Assembly (NCBI RefSeq): GCF_000716435.1
Contig: NZ_JNWO01000054.1
Coordinates: 1 to 21,594, forward strand
Direction of reading: 5' to 3'
DNA: 21,594 bases
Source of the DNA: Streptomyces xylophagus
Lineage (GTDB): Bacteria > Actinomycetota > Actinomycetes > Streptomycetales > Streptomycetaceae
Shown here: piece after piece, positions 1 through 5,972 of the stretch
How the letters are laid out: each line of letters starts with the position of its first letter
How positions within the stretch are numbered: the stretch's first letter is position 1
Notes under the pieces: model-generated
Database searches by the model: none
Told to the model about the DNA's origin: nothing
What the model saw: only the letters and a program-made list of their open reading frames with translations
Made by a program: the position numbers and the translations under genes

Positions 1-1
1 C

Positions 2-235
2 ACGGCCTGGCTCGGCCAGCACCACCCACACCTGGTACGCCGCTACGAGCGGCTGTACGCCGAGGGCGCGTACGCCCCCAAGTGGTACCAGCGCCGGATC
101 ACCCGTCAGGTCCACGACCTGGCGCAGGAGTACGGCATCGGCCCCGCGCGCGCGGGCATGCCACGCCGGATTCCCGAGCCGGCGGAGCCGGTCGATCCAC
201 CGGTGACCGAACCGATCCAACTCTCGCTGATCTGA
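2..235 (+). CDS. C-terminal end of a probable Rv2578c-family radical SAM protein (5' end outside window)
   Basis: The frame is open from the window edge and gives the last 77 residues of a protein, ending at TGA 233-235. The tail has the pattern WLGQHHPHLVRRYERLY, then YAPKWYQRRI, then a short proline-rich end. This resembles the C-terminus of the actinobacterial radical SAM family typified by Rv2578c, where a similar 'LV..Y..LY....Y.P..Y' segment follows the radical SAM barrel. The CxxxCxxC cluster motif would lie upstream and cannot be seen, so the family call rests on recollection of the tail alone. The gap to the next start codon is 161 bp. Another basic protein tail is possible. Confidence 0.6.
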   Translation, partial: TAWLGQHHPHLVRRYERLYAEGAYAPKWYQRRITRQVHDLAQEYGIGPARAGMPRRIPEPAEPVDPPVTEPIQLSLI

Positions 236-396
236 GAGGCCTTCCAAGAACGGTCCCGGAGCGAGCGTTCGAGCGCATCCGGCGGCCCAATCGGGTCAAG
301 TATCGCCAGAACGCGTTCGTCCGGGCGCGCTTTCCGGGACGATGCGGCGGGGACCGTGGACTCGCGGTCCGCTTTCCCTCCGTCCTGGGAGGACTC

Positions 397-1977
397 ATGA
401 GAAAACGCGCAGCCGTACTGTGCGGTGCCGCCGTCGTCGTGGCCGGGACGGTCACCGCTCTCCCCGCCGACGCGAGCACCGCGCGCCCCGCGACCACCGT
501 GCAGGCCGCGAAGCTCACCTGGAAGTCGTGCGCCACCACCAACTACCCGACGTTGCAGTGCTCGAGCGTCAAGGTGCCGCTCGACCACGCGAAGCCGCAC
601 GGCAAGCAGATCACGCTCGCCCTGTCCCGCGTCCCGCACACCGCGACGACGTACCAGGGCCCCCTGCTGGTCAACCCCGGCGGCCCCGGCGGCAGCGGGC
701 TCACGCTCGCGGGCTTCGTCGCGTCCTCGCTGCCGAAGGCGGTGGCGTCCCAGTACGACGTCATCGGCTTCGACCCGCGCGGCGTCGGCAAGAGCACCCC
801 CGCCCTCGACTGCAAGCCCGGTTACTTCAACCCGGTCCGCCCCGACTCGGTGCCGAGCACCCCCGCGCTGGAGAAGGCCAACCTCACGCGCGCGAAGTCC
901 TTCGCGGCCGCCTGCGGCAAGAAGTACGCGAGCGTGCTGCCGTACATCAACACGATCAGTGCCGTGCGGGACATGGACTCGATCCGGGCGGCGCTCGGCG
1001 CGAAGAAGATCAACTACTTCGGCTACTCGTACGGCACCTACCTGGGCGCCGTGTACGCCAAGCTCTACCCGGAGCGCGTGCGCCGCCTGGTCCTGGACTC
1101 CATCGTCGATCCCACCGGTGTCTGGTACGACGACAACATCGGGCAGGACTACGCGTTCAACGACCGCCAGCAGGCGCTGATGGCGTGGATCGCGAAGTAC
1201 GACTCGACGTACAAGCTCGGTACCGACCCGGCCAAGATTGAGGCCAAGTGGTACGCGATGCGGAAGGCGCTCGCCAAGAAGCCGGCCGGCGGCAAGGTGG
1301 GAGCCTCCGAACTGGAGGACACCTTCATCCCCGGCGGGTACTACAACGGCTACTGGCCCTATCTCGCCGAGGCGTTCGCCGCGTACGTGAACGACAAGAA
1401 CGCCGATCCGCTGGTCGAGGCGTACGACAACTTCGCCGCGATCGACGCCTCCGGCGACAACGGGTACAGCATCTACACGTCGGTGCAGTGCCGTGACGCG
1501 TCCTGGCCGCGCGACTGGAACCAGTGGCGCAAGGACAACTGGGCGGTGTACGACAAGGCGCCGTTCATGGCCTGGAACAACGCCTGGTACAACGCGCCGT
1601 GCGCGTTCTGGCCGACGAAGTCCCAGCAGCCGATCAACATCGCCAACGGCAAGCTGCCGCCGACGCTGCTCTTCCAGGCGACGAACGACGCGGCGACCCC
1701 CTACGAGGGCGGGCTGACGGTCCACAACATGCTGGCCGGCTCCAGTTTCGTGGTGGAGCAGGGCGGCGGGAACCACGGCATCACGCTGAGCGGGAACGCC
1801 TGCCTGGACAAGTACCTGGCGACGTATCTGACCAACGGCAAGGTGCCCCGCAGCGGCGGCGAGATCGACGCGGTGTGCCAGAAGGTGCCCGATCCGGAAC
1901 CGTTGACCACGGCGAAGGCGGCGACGAGCACGGCACACGGTTCGACGCTGCACGGCCTGCTGGGCTTCCGCGGCTGA
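397..1977 (+). CDS. Secreted tripeptidyl aminopeptidase-like alpha/beta hydrolase
   Basis: 526-residue exported serine hydrolase of the Streptomyces Tap/SlpD-SlpE type, expected to release N-terminal tripeptides outside the cell. The start is ATG 397 because GGGAGG lies 4 nt upstream and the product then begins with a signal peptide: basic MRKR, a hydrophobic stretch to about residue 22 and a possible ADA signal peptidase site near 24-26. The oxyanion-loop motif NPGGPGGSG is at 93-101 and the nucleophile elbow GYSYG at 209-213 (Ser211). Asp431 in a D..TP context and His460 in GNHG complete a plausible triad in the C-terminal TAP-like domain. The frame stays open upstream to 82, but that stretch has no signal peptide logic. 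A cysteine at residue 9 is too close to the N-terminus for a lipobox. The gene appears to be transcribed alone. Confidence 0.9.
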   Translation: MRKRAAVLCGAAVVVAGTVTALPADASTARPATTVQAAKLTWKSCATTNYPTLQCSSVKVPLDHAKPHGKQITLALSRVPHTATTYQGPLLVNPGGPGGSGLTLAGFVASSLPKAVASQYDVIGFDPRGVGKSTPALDCKPGYFNPVRPDSVPSTPALEKANLTRAKSFAAACGKKYASVLPYINTISAVRDMDSIRAALGAKKINYFGYSYGTYLGAVYAKLYPERVRRLVLDSIVDPTGVWYDDNIGQDYAFNDRQQALMAWIAKYDSTYKLGTDPAKIEAKWYAMRKALAKKPAGGKVGASELEDTFIPGGYYNGYWPYLAEAFAAYVNDKNADPLVEAYDNFAAIDASGDNGYSIYTSVQCRDASWPRDWNQWRKDNWAVYDKAPFMAWNNAWYNAPCAFWPTKSQQPINIANGKLPPTLLFQATNDAATPYEGGLTVHNMLAGSSFVVEQGGGNHGITLSGNACLDKYLATYLTNGKVPRSGGEIDAVCQKVPDPEPLTTAKAATSTAHGSTLHGLLGFRG

Positions 1978-2012
1978 GGCCGGCCAAGGACGGTTGAGTA
2001 CGGCCTGACGGC

Positions 2013-2098
2013 CCGTCGGGGGCGGGAATCCTCGTTGTCAGACCCATGGTCCACGATGGACTCATGAGTGAGCTGACGAGGATTCCCGCCCCCGACGG
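2013..2098. repeat. 23-bp perfect inverted repeat straddling the RidA-like start codon
   Basis: The arm at 2013-2035 is the exact reverse complement of 2076-2098, with a 40-nt spacer holding the ATG at 2064 and its upstream region. The right arm lies inside the coding sequence (codons 5-12). RNA starting upstream of 2013, for example read-through from the peptidase gene, would form a 23-bp stem with the start codon in the loop. Confidence 0.85.
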
Positions 2099-2462
2099 CG
2101 TCGCGCCCGCGACGGCCTACACGCACGTCGTGCTCGGCACCGGTCGTTTCGTCGCGATCTCCGGCCAACTCGCGCTCGACGAGGACGGCAAGCTGGTCGG
2201 CGAGGGCGATGCGGCGGCCCAGGCCCGCCAGGTCTTCGAGAACCTCCGCCGCTGCCTGGCCTCGGCGGGCGCCACCTTCGACGACGTGGTCAAACTGACC
2301 TTCTTCGTCACGGACATGGCCCACATGCCGGCCATCCGCGCGGCCCGCGCCGCACACATACCCGACGACCGGCTCCCCGCCGCATCGGCCGTGCAGGTTG
2401 CCGGGCTGGTGCGACCGGAGTTCCTGATGGAGATCGAGGCATTCGCGGTGCTGGGCGAATAA
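2064..2462 (+). CDS. RidA/YjgF-YER057c-UK114 family protein lacking the catalytic arginine
   Basis: 132-residue single-domain protein of the Rid superfamily, whose RidA branch deaminates reactive 2-aminoacrylate-type imines in the cytoplasm as a homotrimer. Visible features are the N-terminal 'AYTHVVLGTGRFVAISGQLALD' strand region, 'QVFENLRRCLASAGATFDDVVKLTFFVTD', and the C-terminal 'VRPEFLMEIEAFAVL'. In RidA the C-terminal signature reads P-A-R-S with the substrate-binding Arg. Here it reads PAAS (codons CCC GCC GCA TCG), so the arginine is alanine. Arg-less Rid subfamilies exist and are not RidA-type imine deaminases, so the role is unknown. ATG 2064 was chosen because the protein then begins like family members; ATG 2046 is in frame 18 nt upstream. 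Neither has a strong ribosome binding site. Confidence 0.85.
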   Translation: MSELTRIPAPDGVAPATAYTHVVLGTGRFVAISGQLALDEDGKLVGEGDAAAQARQVFENLRRCLASAGATFDDVVKLTFFVTDMAHMPAIRAARAAHIPDDRLPAASAVQVAGLVRPEFLMEIEAFAVLGE

Positions 2463-2491
2463 TTCGGAGGCCGTGTCGACAGGCGCATCCC

Positions 2492-2497
2492 TAGGGT
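2492..2497 (+). promoter_or_regulatory. Candidate -10 element (TAGGGT) for a leaderless GNAT transcript
   Basis: TAGGGT fits the actinobacterial TAnnnT -10 pattern and ends 6 nt before the ATG at 2504, so transcription would begin at or next to the start codon. There is no purine-rich ribosome binding site. A small palindrome TGTCGACA at 2474-2481 lies upstream, but no good -35 hexamer is visible at 17-18 bp spacing. Confidence 0.5.
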
Positions 2498-2503
2498 GCG
2501 GCC

Positions 2504-3043
2504 ATGAACGACGACGACCCCCTCGCGATCCGCATCCGCCCGATGACCCTCGCCGACTGCGACCGCGTCTCCGAGATCCGCGTCCTCGGCTGGCAGTTCG
2601 CGTACCGGGAGCTCATGCCGCAGTCCTTCCTGGACGCCCTCAGCGCTAAGGACGACGCCGAGCAACGCCGGGCCCGCTTCGAGCAGGGCGACGGCAGCGT
2701 GGTGAACCTGGTCGCCTCGCGGGGCGAGGAGATCGTCGGCTGGGCCGCGTTCGGGCCGTACAGGGACGGCGAAGTCCGCGCCGGGGACGTCGAGTTGTAC
2801 GCCATCTACCTCGACCCGGAACACCTGGGCACCGGCGCAGGGCGGGCCCTGATGCAGGAGTCCCTACGGCAGTGCGCGGCCCTCGGCCACGACCGCGTCC
2901 TCCTCTGGGTCGTCCGGGGCAACGCCCGCGCCCGCCGCTTCTACGAGCGGGCGGGCTTCCGGGCGGACGGGGCGGAGGAGCCGTACGAGGTGGAGGGGGT
3001 GTCGGTGCCCGAGATCCGGTACGTCAGGGAGCTGACGGGTTGA
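2504..3043 (+). CDS. GNAT family N-acetyltransferase
   Basis: 179-residue cytoplasmic acetyl-CoA-dependent acyltransferase. The protein opens with the usual GNAT first strand 'IRIRPMTLADCDRVSEI'. Motif A, which binds the acetyl-CoA pyrophosphate, is LDPEHLGTGAGRALM (about 103-117, core LGTGAG 108-113). Motif B is NARARRFYERAGF (140-152). The substrate cannot be read from the sequence; the 'GW.FAYRELMP' segment after helix 1 occurs in many uncharacterised Streptomyces GNATs. The start has a -10-like TAGGGT immediately upstream instead of a ribosome binding site. The gene converges on the HEAT-repeat gene with a tandem-repeat spacer between their ends. Confidence 0.88.
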   Translation: MNDDDPLAIRIRPMTLADCDRVSEIRVLGWQFAYRELMPQSFLDALSAKDDAEQRRARFEQGDGSVVNLVASRGEEIVGWAAFGPYRDGEVRAGDVELYAIYLDPEHLGTGAGRALMQESLRQCAALGHDRVLLWVVRGNARARRFYERAGFRADGAEEPYEVEGVSVPEIRYVRELTG

Positions 3044-3118
3044 GGGGGTGCTGAGCACTGAGCGGGGTGCCGAGCATTGAGGGGGGTGCTGAGCGTCAAG
3101 GAGGTGCCGAGCGGCTCA
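3044..3118. repeat. Degenerate 19-bp tandem repeat between convergent genes
   Basis: About four units of consensus GGGGTGCYGAGCRYTGAGS. The GGTGC cores start at 3047, 3066, 3085 and 3103, giving periods of 19, 19 and 18 bp. The array begins directly after the GNAT stop and its last unit runs into the stop codon of the convergent HEAT-repeat gene. No terminator hairpin is obvious here. Confidence 0.75.
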
Positions 3119-3691
3119 CCGCTGCCGTGGGATCCGCCCCAGCGCGTGCACCGCCGCCTCCGCCAGCGCGGGATGCGCGAGTGCGTCGTTCAGTACGGGT
3201 CTGGCGCGGGGGTCGCCCAGTTCACCGAGGCCCTGCACGCAGGCGAGGGCCACGCGGCGGTACGGGTCATGGGGGCGCAGGCGTCGCTCCAGGGTGGTGA
3301 TGAGAGCGGGGACGGACTCGGGGGCGCGCAGGTCGGCCAGGAGCCGGACGGGGTGCAGGGCGTAGGCGACCCGGAGTTCGTTGGTGGCGAGGGCGGCGGC
3401 CGCGCGGGCGGTGCGGGGGTCGTCGAGACGGGCCAGGGCGTACGCGGCGGAGGCGCAGCGCGGCGGCTCACGGTGGTTGAGGAACAGGACGAGTGACTCG
3501 AAGGCACGCCGGTCGCCCGCGATGCCGAGCCGGAACGCGGCCAACTCCCGGGCCCAGAGCGGTTGTCCGACGGCCGTGAGCACATCCGCCAGCTCGTCGA
3601 GGTCTCCGGTCGCCACCAGATGCTCGTACGGCACCGCCCCTCCCGACTCCTGCCGTAAGCGCTCCGTGAGTGATCGCAACTCTTCGTCCAT
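3116..3691 (-). CDS. HEAT-repeat (PBS lyase-like) domain protein
   Basis: 191-residue soluble, helical protein with repeated two-helix units such as 'ALARLDDPRTARAAAALA', 'VRLLADLRAPESVPALITTLERRL' and 'ACVQGLGELGDPRARPVLNDALAHPALAEAAVHALGRI'. The G/L-D-P-R turn between helices recurs, as in HEAT/PBS-lyase repeats, which usually act as protein-binding scaffolds. No enzymatic motif is visible. The start ATG (complement of 3689-3691) has no ribosome binding site, but a TAGGCT hexamer sits 7 nt upstream, suggesting a leaderless message. It is divergent from the dehydrogenase gene. The function is unknown. Confidence 0.82.
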   Translation of the reverse strand: MDEELRSLTERLRQESGGAVPYEHLVATGDLDELADVLTAVGQPLWARELAAFRLGIAGDRRAFESLVLFLNHREPPRCASAAYALARLDDPRTARAAAALATNELRVAYALHPVRLLADLRAPESVPALITTLERRLRPHDPYRRVALACVQGLGELGDPRARPVLNDALAHPALAEAAVHALGRIPRQR

Positions 3692-3698
3692 GAAGCCG

Positions 3699-3704
3699 AG
3701 CCTA
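3699..3704 (-). promoter_or_regulatory. Candidate -10 element (TAGGCT) for the HEAT-repeat gene
   Basis: On the minus strand TAGGCT ends 7 nt before the start ATG and fits TAnnnT. I see no convincing -35 element, so this is a weak call supported mainly by the same layout at other genes in the window. Confidence 0.4.
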
Positions 3705-3961
3705 TGGGGGTCGCGGGACAGACGGGACCTACATCACAAACTCCGGGGGCTGGCGCGCTCGTTACCCACCGGTTAAGCTCAGACGAGCGAGTTACCCACT
3801 CGCGTACCTCCTTACGGCGGCCTGGTGACGCAGCCGCCGTGAGTGCAGTCGGTTCGGTACCTCGTGTGCCGCAGTACGACACGGCTTGGGACAGGGCCGG
3901 TCGGAACTCTCTTCTCGCCGGGCGTGTGCGCTTGTTGCCCGGCTACACCCGCACTCCTTCT

Positions 3962-3995
3962 CGCACTCCGTGCGCCCCTCGGCGTACGGAGTGCG
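3962..3995 (+). promoter_or_regulatory. Leader hairpin (15-bp stem, 4-nt loop) upstream of the dehydrogenase gene
   Basis: Arm CGCACTCCGTGCGCC (3962-3976) pairs with GGCGTACGGAGTGCG (3981-3995). The single mismatch becomes a G-U pair in RNA, and the loop is CCTC. No T tract follows, and the gene's ribosome binding site (AGGAG 4019-4023) lies 23 nt further on. It could be an operator, an attenuator or an mRNA-stabilising stem. Confidence 0.6.
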
Positions 3996-4030
3996 CTCCC
4001 AGTCGTCACCCTCATTCCAGGAGTCCCGCG

Positions 4031-5836
4031 ATGGCAACTCCCCTGTCCGACGCCCCTCTGTCCCCCTTCAAGACCATTGCCGTCGTCGGTCTCGGCACGA
4101 TGGGCACCGGTATCACCGAGGTCCTCGCCCGGGCCGGCCGCGAGGTCGTCGGCATCGACGTCAGCGAGGCCGCGACCGCGCACGCCGTCGCCGCCCTGGA
4201 GACCGCGACCGCCCGCGCCGTGCAGCGCGGCCGGCTGACCGAGCAGGAGCGCACCGACGCCCTGGCCCGGGTCCGTACCTCCACCGATCTGCGGGCCGCG
4301 GCCGACGCCGACCTGGTCATCGAGGTGGCCCCGGAGTCGTACGAGATCAAGCACCAGATCTTCCGTGAGCTGGACGGGATCGTGCGCCCCGAGACGATTC
4401 TCGCGACCGGCACGAACGCCCTGTCCGTCACCCGGCTCGCCGCCGACTCGGCACGGCCGGAGCGGGTGCTCGGGCTGCACTTCTTCAACCCGGCGCCCGC
4501 GATGAAGCTGGTCGAGGTCGTCTCCTCGGTGCTGACCGCGCCCACCGCCGTCGCCGCCGTCACCGACCTCGCGATCGAGCTGGGCAAGGAGCCGGTCGCG
4601 GTCGGCGACCGGCCCGGATTCGTCGCGGACGGCCTGCTGTTCGGCTACCTCAACCAGGCGGCCGCGATGTACGAGGCGAAGTACGCCTCCCGCGAGGACA
4701 TCGACGCCGCGATGCGGCTCGGCTGCGGGCTCCCCATGGGCCCGCTGGCACTCCTCGACCTGATCGGCATCGACACCGCGCGCACGGTCCTGGAGGCGAT
4801 GTACTCCGAGTCCCACGACCGTCTGCACGCCCCCGCGCCGATCCTGAAGCAGCTCAGCGAGGCGGGCCTGACCGGCCGCAAGACGGGCCGCGGCTTCTAC
4901 TCCTACGAGGCCGAGGGCAGCGCCACGGTCGTGCGGGACGCGCTGACCCCGCCGGAGGGCGCACAGCTCACCCCTGGTCGTACCGTGCGCTCCGTCGGTG
5001 TCGCCGGCTCCGGGACCATGGCGTCCGGTATCGCCGAAGTCTTCGCCAAGGCCGGGTACGACGTGGTTCTCGCAGCCCGCAGTGAGGAGAAGGCGCAGTT
5101 CGCCAAGTCCCGTATCGGCAAGTCGCTTTCGCGCTCTGTCGACCGGGGGCGGATGACCGCCGAGGCCGCCGCGCAGACCCTGGAGCGGATCACTCCGGCG
5201 GGCTCGTACGACGCGTTCGCCGACGTCGATCTGGCCGTCGAGGCGGTCGCCGAGGACCTGGAGATCAAGCAGCAGCTGTTCGCGACGCTGGACAAGGTCT
5301 GCAAGCCGGGCGCGGTCCTGGCCACCACGACCTCGTCGCTGCCGGTCGTCGCGTGCGCCCGCGCCACCTCGCGTCCGCAGGACGTGATCGGCATGCACTT
5401 CTTCAACCCGGCGCCCGCGATGAAGCTGGTCGAGGTCGTCCGTACAGTGTTGACGGATGTTGACGTCCACTCAACAGTGCATGAGGTCTGCATCAAGATC
5501 AAGAAGCATGCCGTTGACTGTGGCGACCGAGCCGGCTTCATCGTCAATGCACTGCTTTTCCCGTACCTCAACAACGCGATCAAGATGGTGCAGGAGCACT
5601 ATGCATCTCTTGACGACATTGACGCCGCGATGAAGCTGGGCGGCGGCTACCCGATGGGCCCCTTCGAGCTGTTGGACGTCGTCGGGCTGGACGTCTCCCT
5701 GGCGATCGAGAAGGTCCTGCACCGCGAATTCCGCGACCCGGGCCTGGCTCCGGCACCGCTTCTGGAGCACCTGGTGGCCGCGGGCTGCCTCGGCCGCAAG
5801 ACGGGCCGCGGCTTCCGCGAATATGCCCGCCGCTGA
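4031..5836 (+). CDS. Tandem-duplicated 3-hydroxyacyl-CoA (3-hydroxybutyryl-CoA) dehydrogenase
   Basis: 601-residue cytoplasmic NAD(P)-dependent dehydrogenase interconverting acetoacetyl-CoA and 3-hydroxybutyryl-CoA, the step feeding crotonyl-CoA to Ccr. It contains two complete units in tandem. Unit 1 has the nucleotide-binding VVGLGTMGTG (Gly20-x-Gly22) and HFFNPAP with His150. Unit 2 has VAGSGTMASG (Gly326) and HFFNPAP with His456. Both have a C-terminal helical domain with '[A/V]DGLLFGYLN' or 'VNALLFPYLN' and end in GRKTGRGF. Single-unit members are about 280-300 residues. The offset is exactly 306 residues at every landmark checked. The TSSL serine motif of the active site is intact in unit 2 but reads TNAL in unit 1, so unit 1 may be impaired. 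ATG 4031 has AGGAG 7 nt upstream. In Streptomyces this gene sits next to ccr, and it does so here, separated by a TetR gene. Confidence 0.9.
   Translation: MATPLSDAPLSPFKTIAVVGLGTMGTGITEVLARAGREVVGIDVSEAATAHAVAALETATARAVQRGRLTEQERTDALARVRTSTDLRAAADADLVIEVAPESYEIKHQIFRELDGIVRPETILATGTNALSVTRLAADSARPERVLGLHFFNPAPAMKLVEVVSSVLTAPTAVAAVTDLAIELGKEPVAVGDRPGFVADGLLFGYLNQAAAMYEAKYASREDIDAAMRLGCGLPMGPLALLDLIGIDTARTVLEAMYSESHDRLHAPAPILKQLSEAGLTGRKTGRGFYSYEAEGSATVVRDALTPPEGAQLTPGRTVRSVGVAGSGTMASGIAEVFAKAGYDVVLAARSEEKAQFAKSRIGKSLSRSVDRGRMTAEAAAQTLERITPAGSYDAFADVDLAVEAVAEDLEIKQQLFATLDKVCKPGAVLATTTSSLPVVACARATSRPQDVIGMHFFNPAPAMKLVEVVRTVLTDVDVHSTVHEVCIKIKKHAVDCGDRAGFIVNALLFPYLNNAIKMVQEHYASLDDIDAAMKLGGGYPMGPFELLDVVGLDVSLAIEKVLHREFRDPGLAPAPLLEHLVAAGCLGRKTGRGFREYARR
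4476..4522. repeat. 47-bp exact direct repeat, copy 1 (dehydrogenase unit 1)
   Basis: Identical to 5394-5440. It encodes the catalytic HFFNPAPAMKLVEVV segment of unit 1. The offset is 918 bp, or 306 codons, in the same reading frame. Confidence 0.9.
5394..5440. repeat. 47-bp exact direct repeat, copy 2 (dehydrogenase unit 2)
   Basis: Identical to 4476-4522. A second exact 25-bp pair, 4873-4897 and 5791-5815 (the GRKTGRGF ends), has the same 918-bp offset. Confidence 0.9.
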
Positions 5837-5893
5837 GGGTTCCGACGACCGGGTCGGCGTCGACGGCGACTGGGGCGGGCTGCTCGGACCCAC

Positions 5894-5932
5894 CGGAGGA
5901 CCCCTGCCCGCGGCGGGCGGGGGAAACCTCCG
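5894..5932 (+). terminator. Strong hairpin between the dehydrogenase and TetR genes
   Basis: The inner stem is CCCCTGCCCG (5901-5910) with CGGGCGGGGG (5914-5923), one G-U pair and a 3-nt loop. It is extended by the outer stem CGGAGG (5894-5899) with CCTCCG (5927-5932). It lies 57 nt after the dehydrogenase stop and has no T tract, as is common for Streptomyces terminators. A regulatory role in front of the TetR gene is also possible. Confidence 0.6.
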
Positions 5933-5960
5933 ACGTGCACGCCAAGCTGCGCACATGCAG

Positions 5961-5966
5961 TACGTT
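5961..5966 (+). promoter_or_regulatory. Candidate -10 element (TACGTT) for the TetR gene
   Basis: TACGTT ends 6 nt before the ATG at 5973 and is the same hexamer used as -10 in the proposed ccr promoter (6962-6967). No good -35 is visible. If real, the TetR message is leaderless. Confidence 0.4.
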
Positions 5967-5972
5967 CGGGTC

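Larger units (their letters stand above)
3692..4030. promoter_or_regulatory. Divergent intergenic region upstream of the 3-hydroxyacyl-CoA dehydrogenase
   Basis: 339 bp without a supported gene. It holds two copies of GTTACCCAC (3761-3769 and 3791-3799, exactly 30 bp apart) and a -10-like TAAGCT at 3774-3779 between them. A small inverted repeat GCGAGT/ACTCGC at 3787-3803 encloses the second copy. A long leader follows, with the strong hairpin at 3962-3995. The repeats next to a -10 look like a repressor or activator site; the binding protein is not identifiable, though the TetR encoded at 5973 is one candidate. Confidence 0.5.

Noticed and set aside
82..396. N-terminal extension of the tripeptidyl aminopeptidase
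   Set aside because: It overlaps the upstream radical SAM gene end and buries the signal peptide. GGGAGG and MRKR at 387-408 mark the real start.
106..1953. Long antisense open frame across the peptidase gene
   Set aside because: The Arg/Val/Gly-rich product has no motifs. It is the expected by-product of high GC at third codon positions of the real gene on the other strand.
3044..3118. CRISPR array
   Set aside because: The units are contiguous and degenerate with no unique spacers, and no cas gene is present.
3812..5470. 552-codon antisense frame opposite the dehydrogenase
   Set aside because: It has no start signal or motif and mirrors the coding periodicity of the dehydrogenase.
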